The notes under the pieces were generated by a model that saw only the letters and a program-made list of their open reading frames with translations, did not search any database and had not been told where the DNA came from. DNA of 64,000 nt from AP-15 sp963845735 (GTDB lineage: Bacteria > Pseudomonadota > Alphaproteobacteria > ATCC43930 > CGMCC-115725). Location: contig CAWJTR010000003.1 in NCBI GenBank assembly GCA_963845735.1, forward strand, positions 1 through 64,000. The letters run 5' to 3'. A program made the position numbers and the translations under genes. Position 1 is the first letter of the stretch, and each line of letters starts with the position of its first letter. Below are positions 37,818 to 47,990 of this stretch, one piece after another.

Positions 37818-38740
37818 TCGAACTCAGACCACGTCACCAAGCGCTACGATAACCGTGCGGTCGTCGATGACCTCTCGCTCGACATCCCCGCAGGCGCGTT
37901 CTGCGTATTGCTCGGCTCCTCGGGCTGCGGCAAGTCGACGACATTGCGCATGATCAACCGGCTGGTCGCGGCCGATACCGGCACGATCCGGGTCGGTGGC
38001 GAGGACGTGACGCAGGATCCCGGCCGAAGTGCTGCGGCGGCGCATCGGTTACGCGATCCAGTCGACCGGCCTCTTTCCGCACTGGAACGTCGAGGACAAC
38101 ATCGCCACCGTCCCGCGCCTGCTCAAATGGCCCGAAGCCCGGGTCGGTGCGCGAGTGAGCGAGCTTCTAGAGCTGTTTCGGCTTCGATCCCGGCAGCTAC
38201 CGCAGCAAATTTCCGCACCAGCTATCGGGCGGCGAGCAGCAACGCGTCGGGGTAGCCCGCGCACTCGCCGCGGATCCCGAGCTGCTGCTGATGGACGAAC
38301 CCTTTGCCGCGGTCGACCCGATCACCCGCGATGCGCTGCAAGCCGAACTGGCGCGGATCCACAAGGCGACGCAAAAGACGATCGTCTTCGTGACCCATGA
38401 CATCGAGGAAGCGCTGCGGTTGGCGACCTCCATCGCGATCATGGACAAGGGCCGCATCGCCCAGCTCGGCGCCCCGCTCGATCTTCTCGAGCATCCGGCG
38501 AGCGATTTCGTCAGCGATTTCGTCGGCCGCCAGGGTCTCGGTCTGAAACTGCTTTCGGTGCGAACGGTCGGCGACCGCATGCGCCTCGGCGAGAGCGCCG
38601 AGGGCGAACCGCTGCCGGTCACTGCCCCGCTGCGCGACGCTCTCTCGGCGATGACCGCACGTCGCATCGAGCGCGTACCGGTCGCCGATGCCGAGGGCCG
38701 CGCGATCGGGGTCATCACCCTGTCGGACCTGGTGCGGTGA
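37814..38740 (+). CDS. osmoprotectant ABC importer, ATPase (YehX type; three frame breaks)
   Basis: About 308 residues. Walker A LLGSSGCGKSTT, signature LSGGEQQRVGVARAL, Walker B ELLLMDEPFAAVDP, H-loop FVTHDIEEALRLA, then a C-terminal CBS-like region (MTARRIERVPVADAEGRAIG). Three single-base insertions (near 37830, 38025 and 38185) interrupt it; together they restore the frame, so the overall span is a multiple of three. The ATG overlaps the permease stop (ATGA). Energises import of the compatible solute. Confidence 0.85.
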
Positions 38741-39490
38741 GCCTCGCACGCAGCGGCAGGTTCCTGGCGAGCCCGATTTTCTGGGTCGGGCTGCTGTTTG
38801 CCGCGCTGCTGTTGCGGATGGAATCGTTACGGCCGCTCTTGCGCTGGGCTTTTCCCGGGGTCGAGCCGGTCGTCTACGACCGCGCCAGCTTCGTCGAGCT
38901 GTTTTTGTCGCATCTAGCAGCTGGTTGTGGCGGCGAGCCTTGCCGCCACCGCGGCCGGCGTGTCGCTCGCGGTTTTCGTCACCCGCCCGGCCGGCCGCGA
39001 CTTTCACACGATGGTCGATGCACTCGCAGCAATCGGACAGACCTTTCCGCCGGTCGCAGTGCTAGCGATCGCGGTGCCGCTGATCGGCTTTGGCGCCCGG
39101 CCGACCGTCATCGCGCTGTTTATCTATGGCCTGCTACCGATCATTGAAAATGCGGTCGCCGGCTTGGAAGGCGTGCCGCAAGCCGTGCGCGAAGCCGCAG
39201 AGGGCATGGGCCTGTCACCGTGGCAGCGGCTGCGTACGGTGGAGCTACCCCTGGCCGCGCCGGTCATCCTGGCGGGGATCCGGGTCTCGGTCACGATCGC
39301 CATCGGCACCGCGACGATCGGGTCGACGGTCGGTGCATTGACCTTGGGCACGCCGATTTTCGACGGCTTGGTCGCCGACAAGCTGCCCTTCGTCATCGAA
39401 GGTGCTGTGCTCGTCGCCCTGTTCGCGATTCTGACCGATATGCTGTTCGCCCGCCTCGAGCTCTGGCTGCGGCGCGGCACAGCTGGATAA
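38737..39490 (+). CDS. osmoprotectant ABC importer, second permease (YehW type; one frame break)
   Basis: About 250 residues, BPD_transp_1 domain with IGQTFPPVAVLAIAVPLIGF and the coupling loop AAEGMGLSPWQRLRTVELPL. The GTG start at 38737 overlaps the ATPase stop. A break near 38925 separates ..FVELFLSHLA from VVAASLAATAAGV. Last gene of the four-gene unit. Confidence 0.88.
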
Positions 39491-39527
39491 GTGCGCGAGG
39501 CGGCCGATTAGTGCGGGATGCGGCGGA

Positions 39528-40118
39528 CTATGTGCTCCCGGGCGCCATCGTCCGCGCCGCCAGCGCGGTCATGATCAGCGACAGCCCGACAAACACCATG
39601 TTGATGCCGACCAGCAGTCCGATCGCCCAGGCAGCCGAGCTCGGCCAGCCGTCCCAGATCAGATAGGCGAGCAACAGATCGACCAGGCCGCTGAGCAGCA
39701 CCCAGCCCCAGCTCGGCAGATGGCGGCGGTGCTCGATCGCCAGAAAGATCGCGGCGATCCCCTCGATGATAAAGAACACGATCAGCCAGATCGTCAGGGT
39801 CAGCACGCCAGCAATCGGCCGGAGAATCAGGACGAGGCCAAGCAGGATCGCCAGCACGGCGATCAACAATGACCAGGCGAAGCCGGGCATCGCTCGATGC
39901 TGCAGCACCGATATCGTGCGAAAGATCCCGCCGATAAAAAACAGCCAGCCGATAAAGAGGGTTATCGCCAGGGTCGCGACTTCCGGTACGGCGATCGCCA
40001 GCAGCCCGAGGACCATCATCACGATGCCTTCGGCGAGGAAGAGTTTCCAATGGGCATGGATTGCCGCGGCCAGCCGACGTTGGATCCCGTCGAGACCGGG
40101 AAGGGCCTGGTTGCTCAT
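39528..40118 (-). CDS. HdeD-family (DUF308) membrane protein
   Basis: 196 residues with six hydrophobic segments arranged as pairs (FLAEGIVMMVLGLLAIAVP, ITLFIGWLFFIGGIF, LLIAVLAILLGLVLILRP and others). This is the HdeD/DUF308 pattern linked to acid tolerance in enterobacteria and widely present elsewhere with unknown role. ATG 40118. Stands alone, convergent with the ABC operon. Intact. Confidence 0.92.
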   Translation of the reverse strand: MSNQALPGLDGIQRRLAAAIHAHWKLFLAEGIVMMVLGLLAIAVPEVATLAITLFIGWLFFIGGIFRTISVLQHRAMPGFAWSLLIAVLAILLGLVLILRPIAGVLTLTIWLIVFFIIEGIAAIFLAIEHRRHLPSWGWVLLSGLVDLLLAYLIWDGWPSSAAWAIGLLVGINMVFVGLSLIMTALAARTMAPGST

Positions 40119-40177
40119 CCTGGTTCACCTGCGAGTGGTTGAGCGGCTTCACTGGGCGAACAGCGCGCTCGCTCCGC

Positions 40178-41472
40178 TCAGCTATCGTTGCCGGCCGCCC
40201 GCGCCGCAGCCCTGGTCATAAGGTCGATCCGTTGCCGATCGGACCTGGCGTTGGCGTCGACCGCGCTGCTCCCGACCACGGCAAATACCACAAATCCGCC
40301 TTTACGGCGCGGGGCAATAAAATATTCTGCGGTGCGCTGCTCGTTTGATTCGGTGCACGACAAGACGGCGCTGAACACCATGTCGCTGTCGATCTTGGTG
40401 CTCGATCGCGCCGAGGCGAAATTTCCGTTGCACATCCGCGGGTCGACGGCAATCAGATCGGATGCGATGCCGATGCCGCTGACATCGGGACCCGGCGCGA
40501 TGATCTTGACCGCGCCGGCAGCATTGTCGGAGCGCCATACGGCGGTGAAGCTGGCGAGCGCCGCCGGCTTGTCGGTAACGACGAGACGCGCATTCGGCAG
40601 CTGCGCCGTCGTAAAAAAGTCCTGCGCCAGCCTGACCTCCTCGAGATCGGGCCCGGCGGCGGGCGGTACCGCCTCGGTGGTCGGCGGCGCCGTCGAAAAC
40701 GCCGGCGCGGGCGCGGTGACCGGCGGTTTCGGCATATCGAGCGCCGCTGAAGCCGATGAACCCGCGACTGGGGGCGCGGCAGCGGATGGTGGCGGTATTT
40801 TTGGCGCCTGAGGCTCGGTGCTGGCCGGCGATAGGGCCGGCGGGGGCGCAGCCTGCGGCGGTGTGGTCTCCAGCGGCGCTAGCTTGGCGTTTACCTCCGC
40901 CGCGGGAGTTGTAGCGGTCGAGAGTGCGGCCGCGGTGGTGGTCGTTGGCGCGGTCGGCGCAGTCGCCTGGAGCGCGAGCGATTTCTGCACGCAAGTTTTC
41001 AATTCGGCCGTCACCGCGCGGTGTGCCGCTCAACTGAAAAAAGAAGGATCGCCCCTCGGCGACCAGAACGAGCTCCGCGCTGCGGCCGAGGCTATCGATC
41101 AGCCGGGGGTCGCTGGGCAACGGGACGAGCACGATCAGGCGGCTAGGAACCGTAGCGGTCATAGCCAGGCGAGGTCCTCCGTCGAATCGCAGCTCGACCG
41201 GCATCTTCGCGTTTGGAGCAAACGACCATCGTGGATTGATAAACCCGAGCCACCAACGATGGTCGCCGGTGACCAGGATGAACATGTTGATCCCGCTGTC
41301 GTAGGCAACGCCGGCGGAACAATGGGTAAAGTCGCCGGTGCGGTCGTCGGTGTAGGCGCCGCCGGTCCAAAGGCCTGCTTGAAACGCCTCGAATTGGCCC
41401 GGCTGCGTTCGCCGAGCTGCCCCACAACAACGATGCCACGGCGACGATCGCCGCGATACGAGCGAAAGACAT
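40178..41472 (-). CDS. secreted protein with Pro/Thr/Ala-rich linker (two frame breaks)
   Basis: About 430 residues. The start ATG 41472 follows GAAGGAGGTGCG. The signal peptide is FARIAAIVAVASLLWGSSANAA, then (after a break near 41395) a beta-rich domain with LWTGGAYTDDRTGDFTHCSAGVAY and ELRFDGGPRLAMTATVPSRL. After a second break near 41015 comes a long Ala/Pro/Thr linker and a C-terminal domain ending NGNFASARSSTKIDS..FVVFAVVG. The first domain is vaguely like the IalB family, which I cannot confirm. It is divergent from another secreted protein gene. Function unknown. Confidence 0.65.
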
Positions 41473-41703
41473 CGCACCTCCTTCGGTCTTTCGCAAAACT
41501 ATCACATTTTCGGGAAAATGACCCTTTTGGGGGATGGTTAACCGGGCCCGGCGCGCCGGTCCGCAGATCCCGCGCTGTATCACGCCGATCCGGCGCGGCC
41601 CTTATACGAGAACACTTTGTACGGGAATTCTCATGTGTCGGCGGTGTTGACGACCGAGAAGGGCGTCTGGGAGAGCCTCGGCGCCGTGTGCCTGGAGGAA
41701 GAG

Positions 41704-42205
41704 ATGAGGCACGCAATCCTCATGGCCGGTATTTCCGATGCTGGCAATCAGCGGCTCGGCCCTCGCCGCAAGCCCGATCCCGCCGAATAGCGCCGATCTT
41801 GCAGCGCGCAAGGTCCAGCTCGCGCAAGTTCAGGTGCAGGTGCCGGCGGCGCAACCATCGCCGTCGGCTACCATCGTCACCACGCCTAGCTCGCCACCGG
41901 CTGCTGTGGTCACCACGCCTGGCTCACAACCATCTACGGTCACGACCACGCCGAGTACGAATCCAGCATCGACGACGGTCGTCGTCGCGCCGACAGCGCC
42001 CCCGCCGCCACAGGCCGAAAACCCGCCCCCAGCGCCTGGCCCCAGCTATGTCTGGGCCCCAGGGCACTGGTGGTGGGACGGCATGCAATACGTATGGAAG
42101 CCCGGCAGCTATGTCGTTCCGCCGACGACGGTCGCGCGCTGGACGCCGGGATATTGGCAGCAAGGCCCGAACGGGTGGTTCTGGGTTTCCGGCAACTGGG
42201 ACTGA
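41704..42205 (+). CDS. secreted protein with YxWxPGxW-type repeats (one frame break)
   Basis: About 166 residues. ATG 41704 after GGAGGAAGAG gives MRHAILMA; after an extra base near 41732 it continues FPMLAISGSALAASPIPP, completing a signal peptide. A Thr/Pro-rich middle is followed by three aromatic units: YVWAPGHWWWDGMQYVWKPG, WTPGYW and WFWVSGNWD. Such repeats occur in exported proteins of Proteobacteria, probably on the cell surface. Short open form: 41738-42205. Confidence 0.75.
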
Positions 42206-42265
42206 ACCCTTTTGATTTGACCGAAGGAGTTGACGGCGGAGCCTGAATCGGTTCCGCCTTCTTTT

Positions 42266-43696
42266 TTACACCGCCGGCCGCGTTCGCACCTCCTCCGGCA
42301 CCTTGCGCGGGAGGAATTGGCCGTCTTTGAGGTCGCCGGAAAAGGCGCCGCCCTCGACGACGGTCTTGCCGCGCAGCATGACGAGTGACGGCCAGGCGGC
42401 GAGGTCGCGGTCTTCCCACGGGCTGTAGTCGGCCTCGTGCATTTCGGCGGCGCGCACGATGTGGCGGCGGCGCGGGTCGAGCACGACGATATCGGCGTCG
42501 GAGCCGACCGCCAGCGCCCCTTTGCGCGGATAAAGGCCCATGATCTTGGCGGCGTTGGCCGAGACCAGGCCGACGAAATCCGGTAAGCCGTGGCCGCGCT
42601 TTTCGACTGTCTCGGTGTAGATCAGCGACACCCGCGGCTCGACGCCGGCATTGCCGCCGGTGGTGTCGTCGATCCGCCGCCCCTGCAATTTGATGCGCAG
42701 CGGACAGCAGATCTCGTCGGTGGCGACGGTCTGGATCGCGCCATGATCGGTCGCCGCCCATAACGCCTCATGGTCCTCGCGGAATTTTAGCGACGGATAG
42801 GTGTGGTAGATCTGGCCGTTCGGCCGTTTATAGTCCTCGGCAGTATACATCAGGTACTGGTGCAGGGTCTCGCCGTAGATCGGCACGCCCTTGGCCCGCG
42901 CCGCCGCGATTGCGGCGACGCCGGTCGCGGCTGAGGTGTGCATCATATAGAGCGCCGCGCCCTCGATATTGGCGGCGAGCCGGATTACCCGGTTGAACGC
43001 CAGATCCTCGGACAGGGTGTTGTGCACCTCGGCCATGTTTTCGAAGCCGGTCCGGTCTTCGCGGAACAGCTTTTCGTACATGTGCATGACGAGATCGTTG
43101 TCTTCGGCGTGGATCGCGGCGATGCCGCCGGCCTGCGCGAGGACTTTCAGCACCTCCCAGATGTCGCCGAAATCGACCATCCGGCCCTTGCGGCTCGGGG
43201 TAATGTCGGTCGTGAAGATCTTGACGCTTGGGTGCCCGGCCTGGACCGCCTCGGCTAATTGCGGCAGCAACTCGTGCGGCAGCTTACCCTGCACCATCGT
43301 GTGAAACGCATAGTCGCAGTGGCAATCGCCGGCCCATTCCTTCTGCCGCCGCTCGATCGCCTGCTGCACGGTGTCGCCGTCGCCGACCAGCGCGAAATCG
43401 AGGATCGTCGTTGTGCCGCCATGGAGCGCCGCCTGGCTGACCCGCGCCGGCCCATCGGTCATCTGATGCTGGGTGGTGCCGGGAACCACGATCGGCCAGC
43501 GACAATGGACATGCGGATCGATCCCGCCGGGAATGACGATCTGCCCCGACGCGTCGACGACCCGTCCGGCCCCGAGAGCGGCGAGACTCCCGGGCGCGCC
43601 AATGGCTACGATCTTACTGCCGGCGACACCGAGATCAGCCGGCTCCGGCCCCGAAGGAAGAACCGCGAGCCCGTTGGCGACGACGATGTCCAGCAT
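42266..43696 (-). CDS. dihydropyrimidinase / D-hydantoinase-family amidohydrolase
   Basis: 476 residues. Metal ligands are HVH in GGIDPHVHCRW, the carbamylated Lys in PSVKIFTTDI, His in AAIHAEDND, His in MHTSAATG and a late Asp in TVATDEICC. It hydrolyses cyclic amides such as dihydropyrimidines, hydantoins or allantoin. The ATG at 43696 (MLDIVVANGLAVLPSG) is chosen; the frame from 43780 has an Arg-rich leader unlike the family. Upstream on the same strand lies an enolase-superfamily gene. Intact. Confidence 0.9.
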   Translation of the reverse strand: MLDIVVANGLAVLPSGPEPADLGVAGSKIVAIGAPGSLAALGAGRVVDASGQIVIPGGIDPHVHCRWPIVVPGTTQHQMTDGPARVSQAALHGGTTTILDFALVGDGDTVQQAIERRQKEWAGDCHCDYAFHTMVQGKLPHELLPQLAEAVQAGHPSVKIFTTDITPSRKGRMVDFGDIWEVLKVLAQAGGIAAIHAEDNDLVMHMYEKLFREDRTGFENMAEVHNTLSEDLAFNRVIRLAANIEGAALYMMHTSAATGVAAIAAARAKGVPIYGETLHQYLMYTAEDYKRPNGQIYHTYPSLKFREDHEALWAATDHGAIQTVATDEICCPLRIKLQGRRIDDTTGGNAGVEPRVSLIYTETVEKRGHGLPDFVGLVSANAAKIMGLYPRKGALAVGSDADIVVLDPRRRHIVRAAEMHEADYSPWEDRDLAAWPSLVMLRGKTVVEGGAFSGDLKDGQFLPRKVPEEVRTRPAV

Positions 43697-43770
43697 CCGC
43701 TTATCCTCCCTTCGTGATCTTGCAGCGCAATCCCGATAAGCCCGACCATAACGCCGCCGCATTTTGCCTT

Positions 43771-43822
43771 CCCGGCGCAAGGCCGGGATCCATTTCGGTC
43801 GTGGGCACCGGCCTTCGCCGGT
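43771..43822. repeat. two REP-like palindromes between genes
   Basis: CCCGGC-GCAAG-GCCGGG (43771-43787) and ACCGGC-CTTC-GCCGGT (43807-43822), 19 bases apart, lie between the hydantoinase and the enolase-superfamily gene. The first resembles GC-rich intergenic palindromes scattered in alphaproteobacterial genomes. The structures are visible; that they belong to a dispersed family is inference. Confidence 0.55.
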
Positions 43823-43867
43823 CAGACAAAGAAGTGAAAGCGCCTCGAAATCGCAGCCGTCTAGCCT

Positions 43868-44968
43868 TCAGGCCACGCGGTAGCGGTCGATCGTCGCCTT
43901 GTTGAATTTGAGCCCGAGGCCGGGCGCGGTCGGCATCACCAGCTCGCCGTTTTGCTGCTCTGGGACTTCTTCGAACAGCGGCGCCAGCCAGGGCATGTAT
44001 TCGACCGTCAGCCCGTTCGGGATCGCGCCGATCAGATGAACGTGAACCTCCGGGATCAGGTGGCTGACGACCGGCAGGTTGAACGCCTCGGCCATGCCGG
44101 CGACCTTGAGCCATTGGGTGATGCCGCCGACCCGCACCAGATCGATCATCACGACATCGACCGAGCGCGCCTCGACCATATGGCGGAACGGCACGATGCC
44201 CCAGACATACTCGCCGCCGGCGACCGGGGTCGACAGCGCGGCGGTGACGCGGGCGAGGCCGGCGAAATCATCGGCGGTCGTCACGTCTTCGAGCCAGAAC
44301 AGGCCGACCCCGGCATCCTCGACCCGCTTGCCGATATCGATCGCCTGCTCCGGGCGCCAGCGCTGATTGATGTCGCACATCAGTTTGATGTCGGGGCCGA
44401 TCGCCTCGCGCACCCGCCGCATGCGCTCGACCTCCTTGGCCGGCGTGGTCTCGCCGGGCAATGCCATCTGCGTCTTCATCTCGCGCCAGCCGCGATCCTT
44501 GAGCGTCGCTGCCGCTTGCACCACCCGGTCGAGCGTGAGGCCGCGCATCAACGCGCCGCTGGCATAGGTCGGCACCCGGTCGCGCGCACCGCCGAGCAAC
44601 TTCCACAACGGCAGGTTCATCGCCTTGGCGCGCAAATCCCACAACGCCGTGTCGAGCGCGGAGTGAGCCAGGTTGAAGATGCCGCCCGGCCCGGCCGAGC
44701 CCGCCGCCGCCCGCAACTTTGCCGCGACCATCTCGACCCGCACCGGGTCCTCGCCGACGCACAGCGCGCCAAGCTCCTCGACCGCGCTTTTGAGGGTCCC
44801 GGTCAGCGCGCCGCCGAAATAGGTCGCCCCGACCCCGACCGCCCCATCATCCGTCTGGACTTCGAGGGTGACGATCGGACGCTTGCCGTTCGGGTTTTCC
44901 GCGGCGCCGGCGAGCGGCTCGTCGGCCGGGAGCGCCACGATATTGGCGTGGATGCCAGTAACTTTCAT
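43868..44968 (-). CDS. mandelate racemase/muconate lactonizing enzyme-family protein
   Basis: 366 residues, enolase superfamily. Capping domain first, then a TIM barrel with the basic residue region WREMKTQMAL, metal ligands in CDINQRW, WLEDVT and VAGGEYVWG, and the His in VVSHLIPEVHVHL. It abstracts the proton alpha to a carboxylate, for racemisation or dehydration of an acid sugar. ATG 44968 (MKVTGIHANIVAL). Upstream of the hydantoinase on the same strand. Intact; substrate not readable. Confidence 0.88.
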   Translation of the reverse strand: MKVTGIHANIVALPADEPLAGAAENPNGKRPIVTLEVQTDDGAVGVGATYFGGALTGTLKSAVEELGALCVGEDPVRVEMVAAKLRAAAGSAGPGGIFNLAHSALDTALWDLRAKAMNLPLWKLLGGARDRVPTYASGALMRGLTLDRVVQAAATLKDRGWREMKTQMALPGETTPAKEVERMRRVREAIGPDIKLMCDINQRWRPEQAIDIGKRVEDAGVGLFWLEDVTTADDFAGLARVTAALSTPVAGGEYVWGIVPFRHMVEARSVDVVMIDLVRVGGITQWLKVAGMAEAFNLPVVSHLIPEVHVHLIGAIPNGLTVEYMPWLAPLFEEVPEQQNGELVMPTAPGLGLKFNKATIDRYRVA

Positions 44969-45202
44969 CGGATCAAGCCTTTCGCCCAAAAACCGGCTCG
45001 CGACAAAACGAGTCGTCCAAATAAGCCATCGTCGCCCCGTGCGCCTTCAGCCCACGGGCTCGATGGGACGTCCGGGGGGCCATCGTGACAAATCGCGAAA
45101 ATTACTTGGGCAAATCCGCGATTGGATTACTCCCCTCTTTCGCGGGACCGACGAGGTTTCGTCGTTGAACTGATTTCGCAAGAAATGAAGACGGCCGCTT
45201 AT

Positions 45203-45628
45203 CTACTCCGCCGCCTCTTTGATCTTGGCGGGGAGCGGCTCGGCCCCTGCCCAGCCGTGCTCGGCGATGTCGAACAGGATGCCTTCCGGGCCGAAGAACT
45301 TCTTCTCGAAATAGCCGGCCTGGTGCCCGCCTTGGCCCTGATCGATGTAGTGCTTGGCGCCGAGGCTTTCGAGCTTCTTCGAGAACTCGTCGACGTCCTC
45401 GACCAGCACGCCGAAATGGTGGATGCCGCGATAGTCCATGCCCTTGCCGAGCTGGTCGGTCTTGAATTTGAGGATCGCCATGTTGAGCGTGCCGTCGCTC
45501 AAGAACACGCCATCGGCGAGCACGCCGTTCGGCCGGCCGACTTCCTCGAAATCAAAGGCTTTCTTGTAGAATTCGGCCATCGCTTCGGGGTCTTCGGCGG
45601 CAATGGCGATATGGCGCAATTTGGGCAT
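45203..45628 (-). CDS. VOC-superfamily protein (glyoxalase-like)
   Basis: 141 residues with two beta-alpha-beta-beta-beta units: KLRHIAIAAEDPEAMAEFYK and GIHHFGVLVEDVDEFSKKLE. Metal ligands likely include the early His, the central HHF His and the late Glu in FGPEGILFDIAE. AGGAGGTCGCCA precedes the ATG. It may be a lyase, epimerase or dioxygenase. Intact. Confidence 0.9.
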   Translation of the reverse strand: MPKLRHIAIAAEDPEAMAEFYKKAFDFEEVGRPNGVLADGVFLSDGTLNMAILKFKTDQLGKGMDYRGIHHFGVLVEDVDEFSKKLESLGAKHYIDQGQGGHQAGYFEKKFFGPEGILFDIAEHGWAGAEPLPAKIKEAAE

Positions 45629-45677
45629 TGGCGACCTCCTGATTGCTGATGGCGCTACCCTATCACGACCCCCAACG

Positions 45678-46107
45678 TCATTTCGAAGCGCCGTGTGGGA
45701 TAGACGACAAAACCCGCGCCATGCTTTTGCCGACCCGACTTAGCGCTTCCTCCCACGAAAACAGGCCAAAGCGGTCGAATTCGGGCAACAGCGTGCCGTC
45801 GGGCAGCGCAAACTGCGAGGTGCAGACCAGGCTCTTCGGATCGGGCAAAGCCGGCGGCGTCCAGGCAAACAGCGCCAAATCCTTGCCGCGCAGATAAGCA
45901 TGCACCCCGAGTGCGGTCAGCTCGGCCCGGCGCAACCGTGAGGCCGGTCTCCTCGTGCAGTTCGCGCGCGGCGGCGGCGGCAAAATCTTCGCCGGGCTCA
46001 GCCTCGCCCTTGGGGATGTCCCAGCGCGGCGAGCGGGTGGCGTGTCCGAGCAGAATGCGCTCCCCGTCGCCGACGATGACCCCACAGCTCGTCTTCACCG
46101 CGTTCAC
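45678..46107 (-). CDS. Nudix hydrolase (one frame break)
   Basis: About 142 residues. The Nudix box is complete: GEAEPGEDFAAAAARELHEE, then TGL. It hydrolyses a nucleoside diphosphate derivative. GTG start at 46107, overlapping the lipoprotein stop. A break near 45930, just after the box, moves the rest (RAELTALGVHAYLRGKDLAL to HGASK) into another frame ending at 45678. Confidence 0.85.
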
Positions 46108-46262
46108 GGATGGCTCCAGCCACCTGACACACCGCTGTAGAAACCGCTGTTTTTGGCATCGTCCGAATTATTGCCGCTGTTGCCGTCGGCGCACCCGGCG
46201 ACCAGCAGCAGGCCTATGAGGGCGAACCACGCCGCGATCTTCATCCTCAAACGCTTTCCCAT
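46104..46262 (-). CDS. small lipoprotein
   Basis: 52 residues: a charged start (MGKRLRMK), a hydrophobic segment (IAAWFALIGLLLV) and a lipobox ending at Cys in LLVAGC, then a short Asn/Asp/Ser-rich tail. Predicted to be lipid-anchored. The stop overlaps the Nudix GTG, so the two are co-translated. ATG 46244 is an alternative start. Function unknown. Confidence 0.7.
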   Translation of the reverse strand: MGKRLRMKIAAWFALIGLLLVAGCADGNSGNNSDDAKNSGFYSGVSGGWSHP

Positions 46263-46316
46263 CTCCAACCCGTTTCTCCGATAGTATGCCATGCTTGGCA
46301 ACGCAGGAGACAGGAA

Positions 46317-47936
46317 GTGGCTGTTGAGACGCGCTCCTACCGGCCGCTCGCCATCGGGCGGCGCGGCGCCGTCGCGGCGAACCATCCGCTGGCCGCCCAG
46401 GCCGGCCTCTTGGCATTGCGGGCCGGCGGCAACGCGGTGGATGCGGCGGTGGCGACGGCGATGGCGCTCGCTGTGGTCGAGCCGATGATGTCGGGGCTCG
46501 GCGGCGACGGGTTTTATCACGTCTATCAGCAATCGACCGGGCGAGCGGTCGTGTTCAACGGCACCGGCCCCGCCCCCGCCGCCGCGACCCCCGAGCGCTA
46601 TGCCGGCGGCATTCCCCGGATCGGGCCGCTGTCGGTCTCGGTTCCCGGCACCGTTGCCGGGCTCGGCCTGATGCACCGAAGGTTTGGCCGGCTGCCGTGG
46701 CGCGACCTGTTCGCCGAGGCGATCGGCTTCGCCCGCGACGGGTTTGCCGCCACCCGCGCCTACAGCCATTTCGCCGCGGAATACCAAGCGACCCTGACGA
46801 TCGACCCGCGAACCACCGCGATCTTTCTCGCCGATGGCAGAGCGCCGGCCCTCGGCGCCCCGATCGTTCAGCCCGATCTCGCCCGCTACCCTCGAAGAGA
46901 TCGCGGCCGACGGGGCCGAGACCTTCTATCGCGGCAGGTTGGCGCGGCGGCTGGCGGCCGGTCTCGACGCGGCCGGAAGCCTGGTCCGTGCGGGCGACCT
47001 CGAAGCCTTCACGGCCGAGGAGCAGGCGCCGATCGCGATCGATTATCGCGGCTACACTGTGCTCGAAGCGCCATCAAATTCGACCGGCTTCGTTTTGCTC
47101 GAAGAGCTGAAGATCCTCGAGCATTTCGATCTGACGCGGATGGGCCTCTTATCCGCGGATGCGGTCCACGTCATGGTCGAAGCGAAAAAGCTGGCCTTTG
47201 CCGACCGCGAGCGCTGGGGCGCCGATCCCCGCTCGCTCGACCCGCCCTTCGCGGAGCTGCTGTCCGCCGAGTACGCCGCCGGGCTCGCCGCCCGGATCGA
47301 TATGCGCCGCGCCGCGCCGACCGGCGATCGCGCACGAGGCGGCGGCGGGCGACACGACATATTTCTGCACCGCCGACGGCGAGGGCAACGCGGTATCGGG
47401 GATTCAGAGCATCAACAGCGGCTTCGGCTCGGGCATCATCGCCGGCGATACCGGCATCCTGCTTAAACAACCGCATGGCCTATTGGCACCTCGAACCGGG
47501 CCATCCAAACCGGCTCGCCCCCGGGCGGCGGGTGCGCCATACGATGAACCCGCCGATCGTGCTCAAGGACGGCGCGCTGTGGTGCGTCTTCGGCACCCCC
47601 GGCGCCGACAATCAGGTGCAGGTCAATCTGCAGGTATTGACGGCGATGACCGATTTCGGGCTGGACCCGCAGCAGGCCGCCGAGATGCCGCGCTGGAGCT
47701 CGAACGTACCCGGCCAATACGCCAACTGGCCGCATGACGGCGAGGATGCTCTGACGATCGAGCAGCGCTTTCCGGAGGCGGTGCGCAACGATCTCGCGCG
47801 CCGCGGCCATCCGGTCCATACCGTCGGCGACCTCGACGGGCCGTGCAGCGTCGAGATCATTCGCCGCGACCCGGCGACCGGCATGCTGCTCGCCGGCTCC
47901 GACCCGCGCCGCGACGGCTGGGCGCTGGCGTGGTGA
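46317..47936 (+). CDS. ggt: gamma-glutamyltransferase-family protein (three frame breaks)
   Basis: About 539 residues. N-terminal NHPLAAQAGLLALRAGGNAV and MSGLGGDGFYHVY; the autoprocessing Thr lies in AAGDTTYFCTADGEGNAVS; the C-terminal small-subunit part includes MNPPIVLKDGALWCVFGTPG. Breaks near 46890, 47335 and 47468 move the frame and finally restore it. GTG start at 46317. Processes gamma-glutamyl bonds, or acts as a cephalosporin-acylase-like hydrolase. No signal peptide is visible, so a cytoplasmic member is likely. Confidence 0.87.
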   Translation: MAVETRSYRPLAIGRRGAVAANHPLAAQAGLLALRAGGNAVDAAVATAMALAVVEPMMSGLGGDGFYHVYQQSTGRAVVFNGTGPAPAAATPERYAGGIPRIGPLSVSVPGTVAGLGLMHRRFGRLPWRDLFAEAIGFARDGFAATRAYSHFAAEYQATLTIDPRTTAIFLADGRAPALGAPIVQPDLARYPRRDRGRRGRDLLSRQVGAAAGGRSRRGRKPGPCGRPRSLHGRGAGADRDRLSRLHCARSAIKFDRLRFARRAEDPRAFRSDADGPLIRGCGPRHGRSEKAGLCRPRALGRRSPLARPALRGAAVRRVRRRARRPDRYAPRRADRRSRTRRRRATRHISAPPTARATRYRGFRASTAASARASSPAIPASCLNNRMAYWHLEPGHPNRLAPGRRVRHTMNPPIVLKDGALWCVFGTPGADNQVQVNLQVLTAMTDFGLDPQQAAEMPRWSSNVPGQYANWPHDGEDALTIEQRFPEAVRNDLARRGHPVHTVGDLDGPCSVEIIRRDPATGMLLAGSDPRRDGWALAW

Positions 47937-47990
47937 TGTGGCCTTGCGCGCTGCGGCGCGAGAGCACAATTTCCCTATGCGGAGTTGAGG

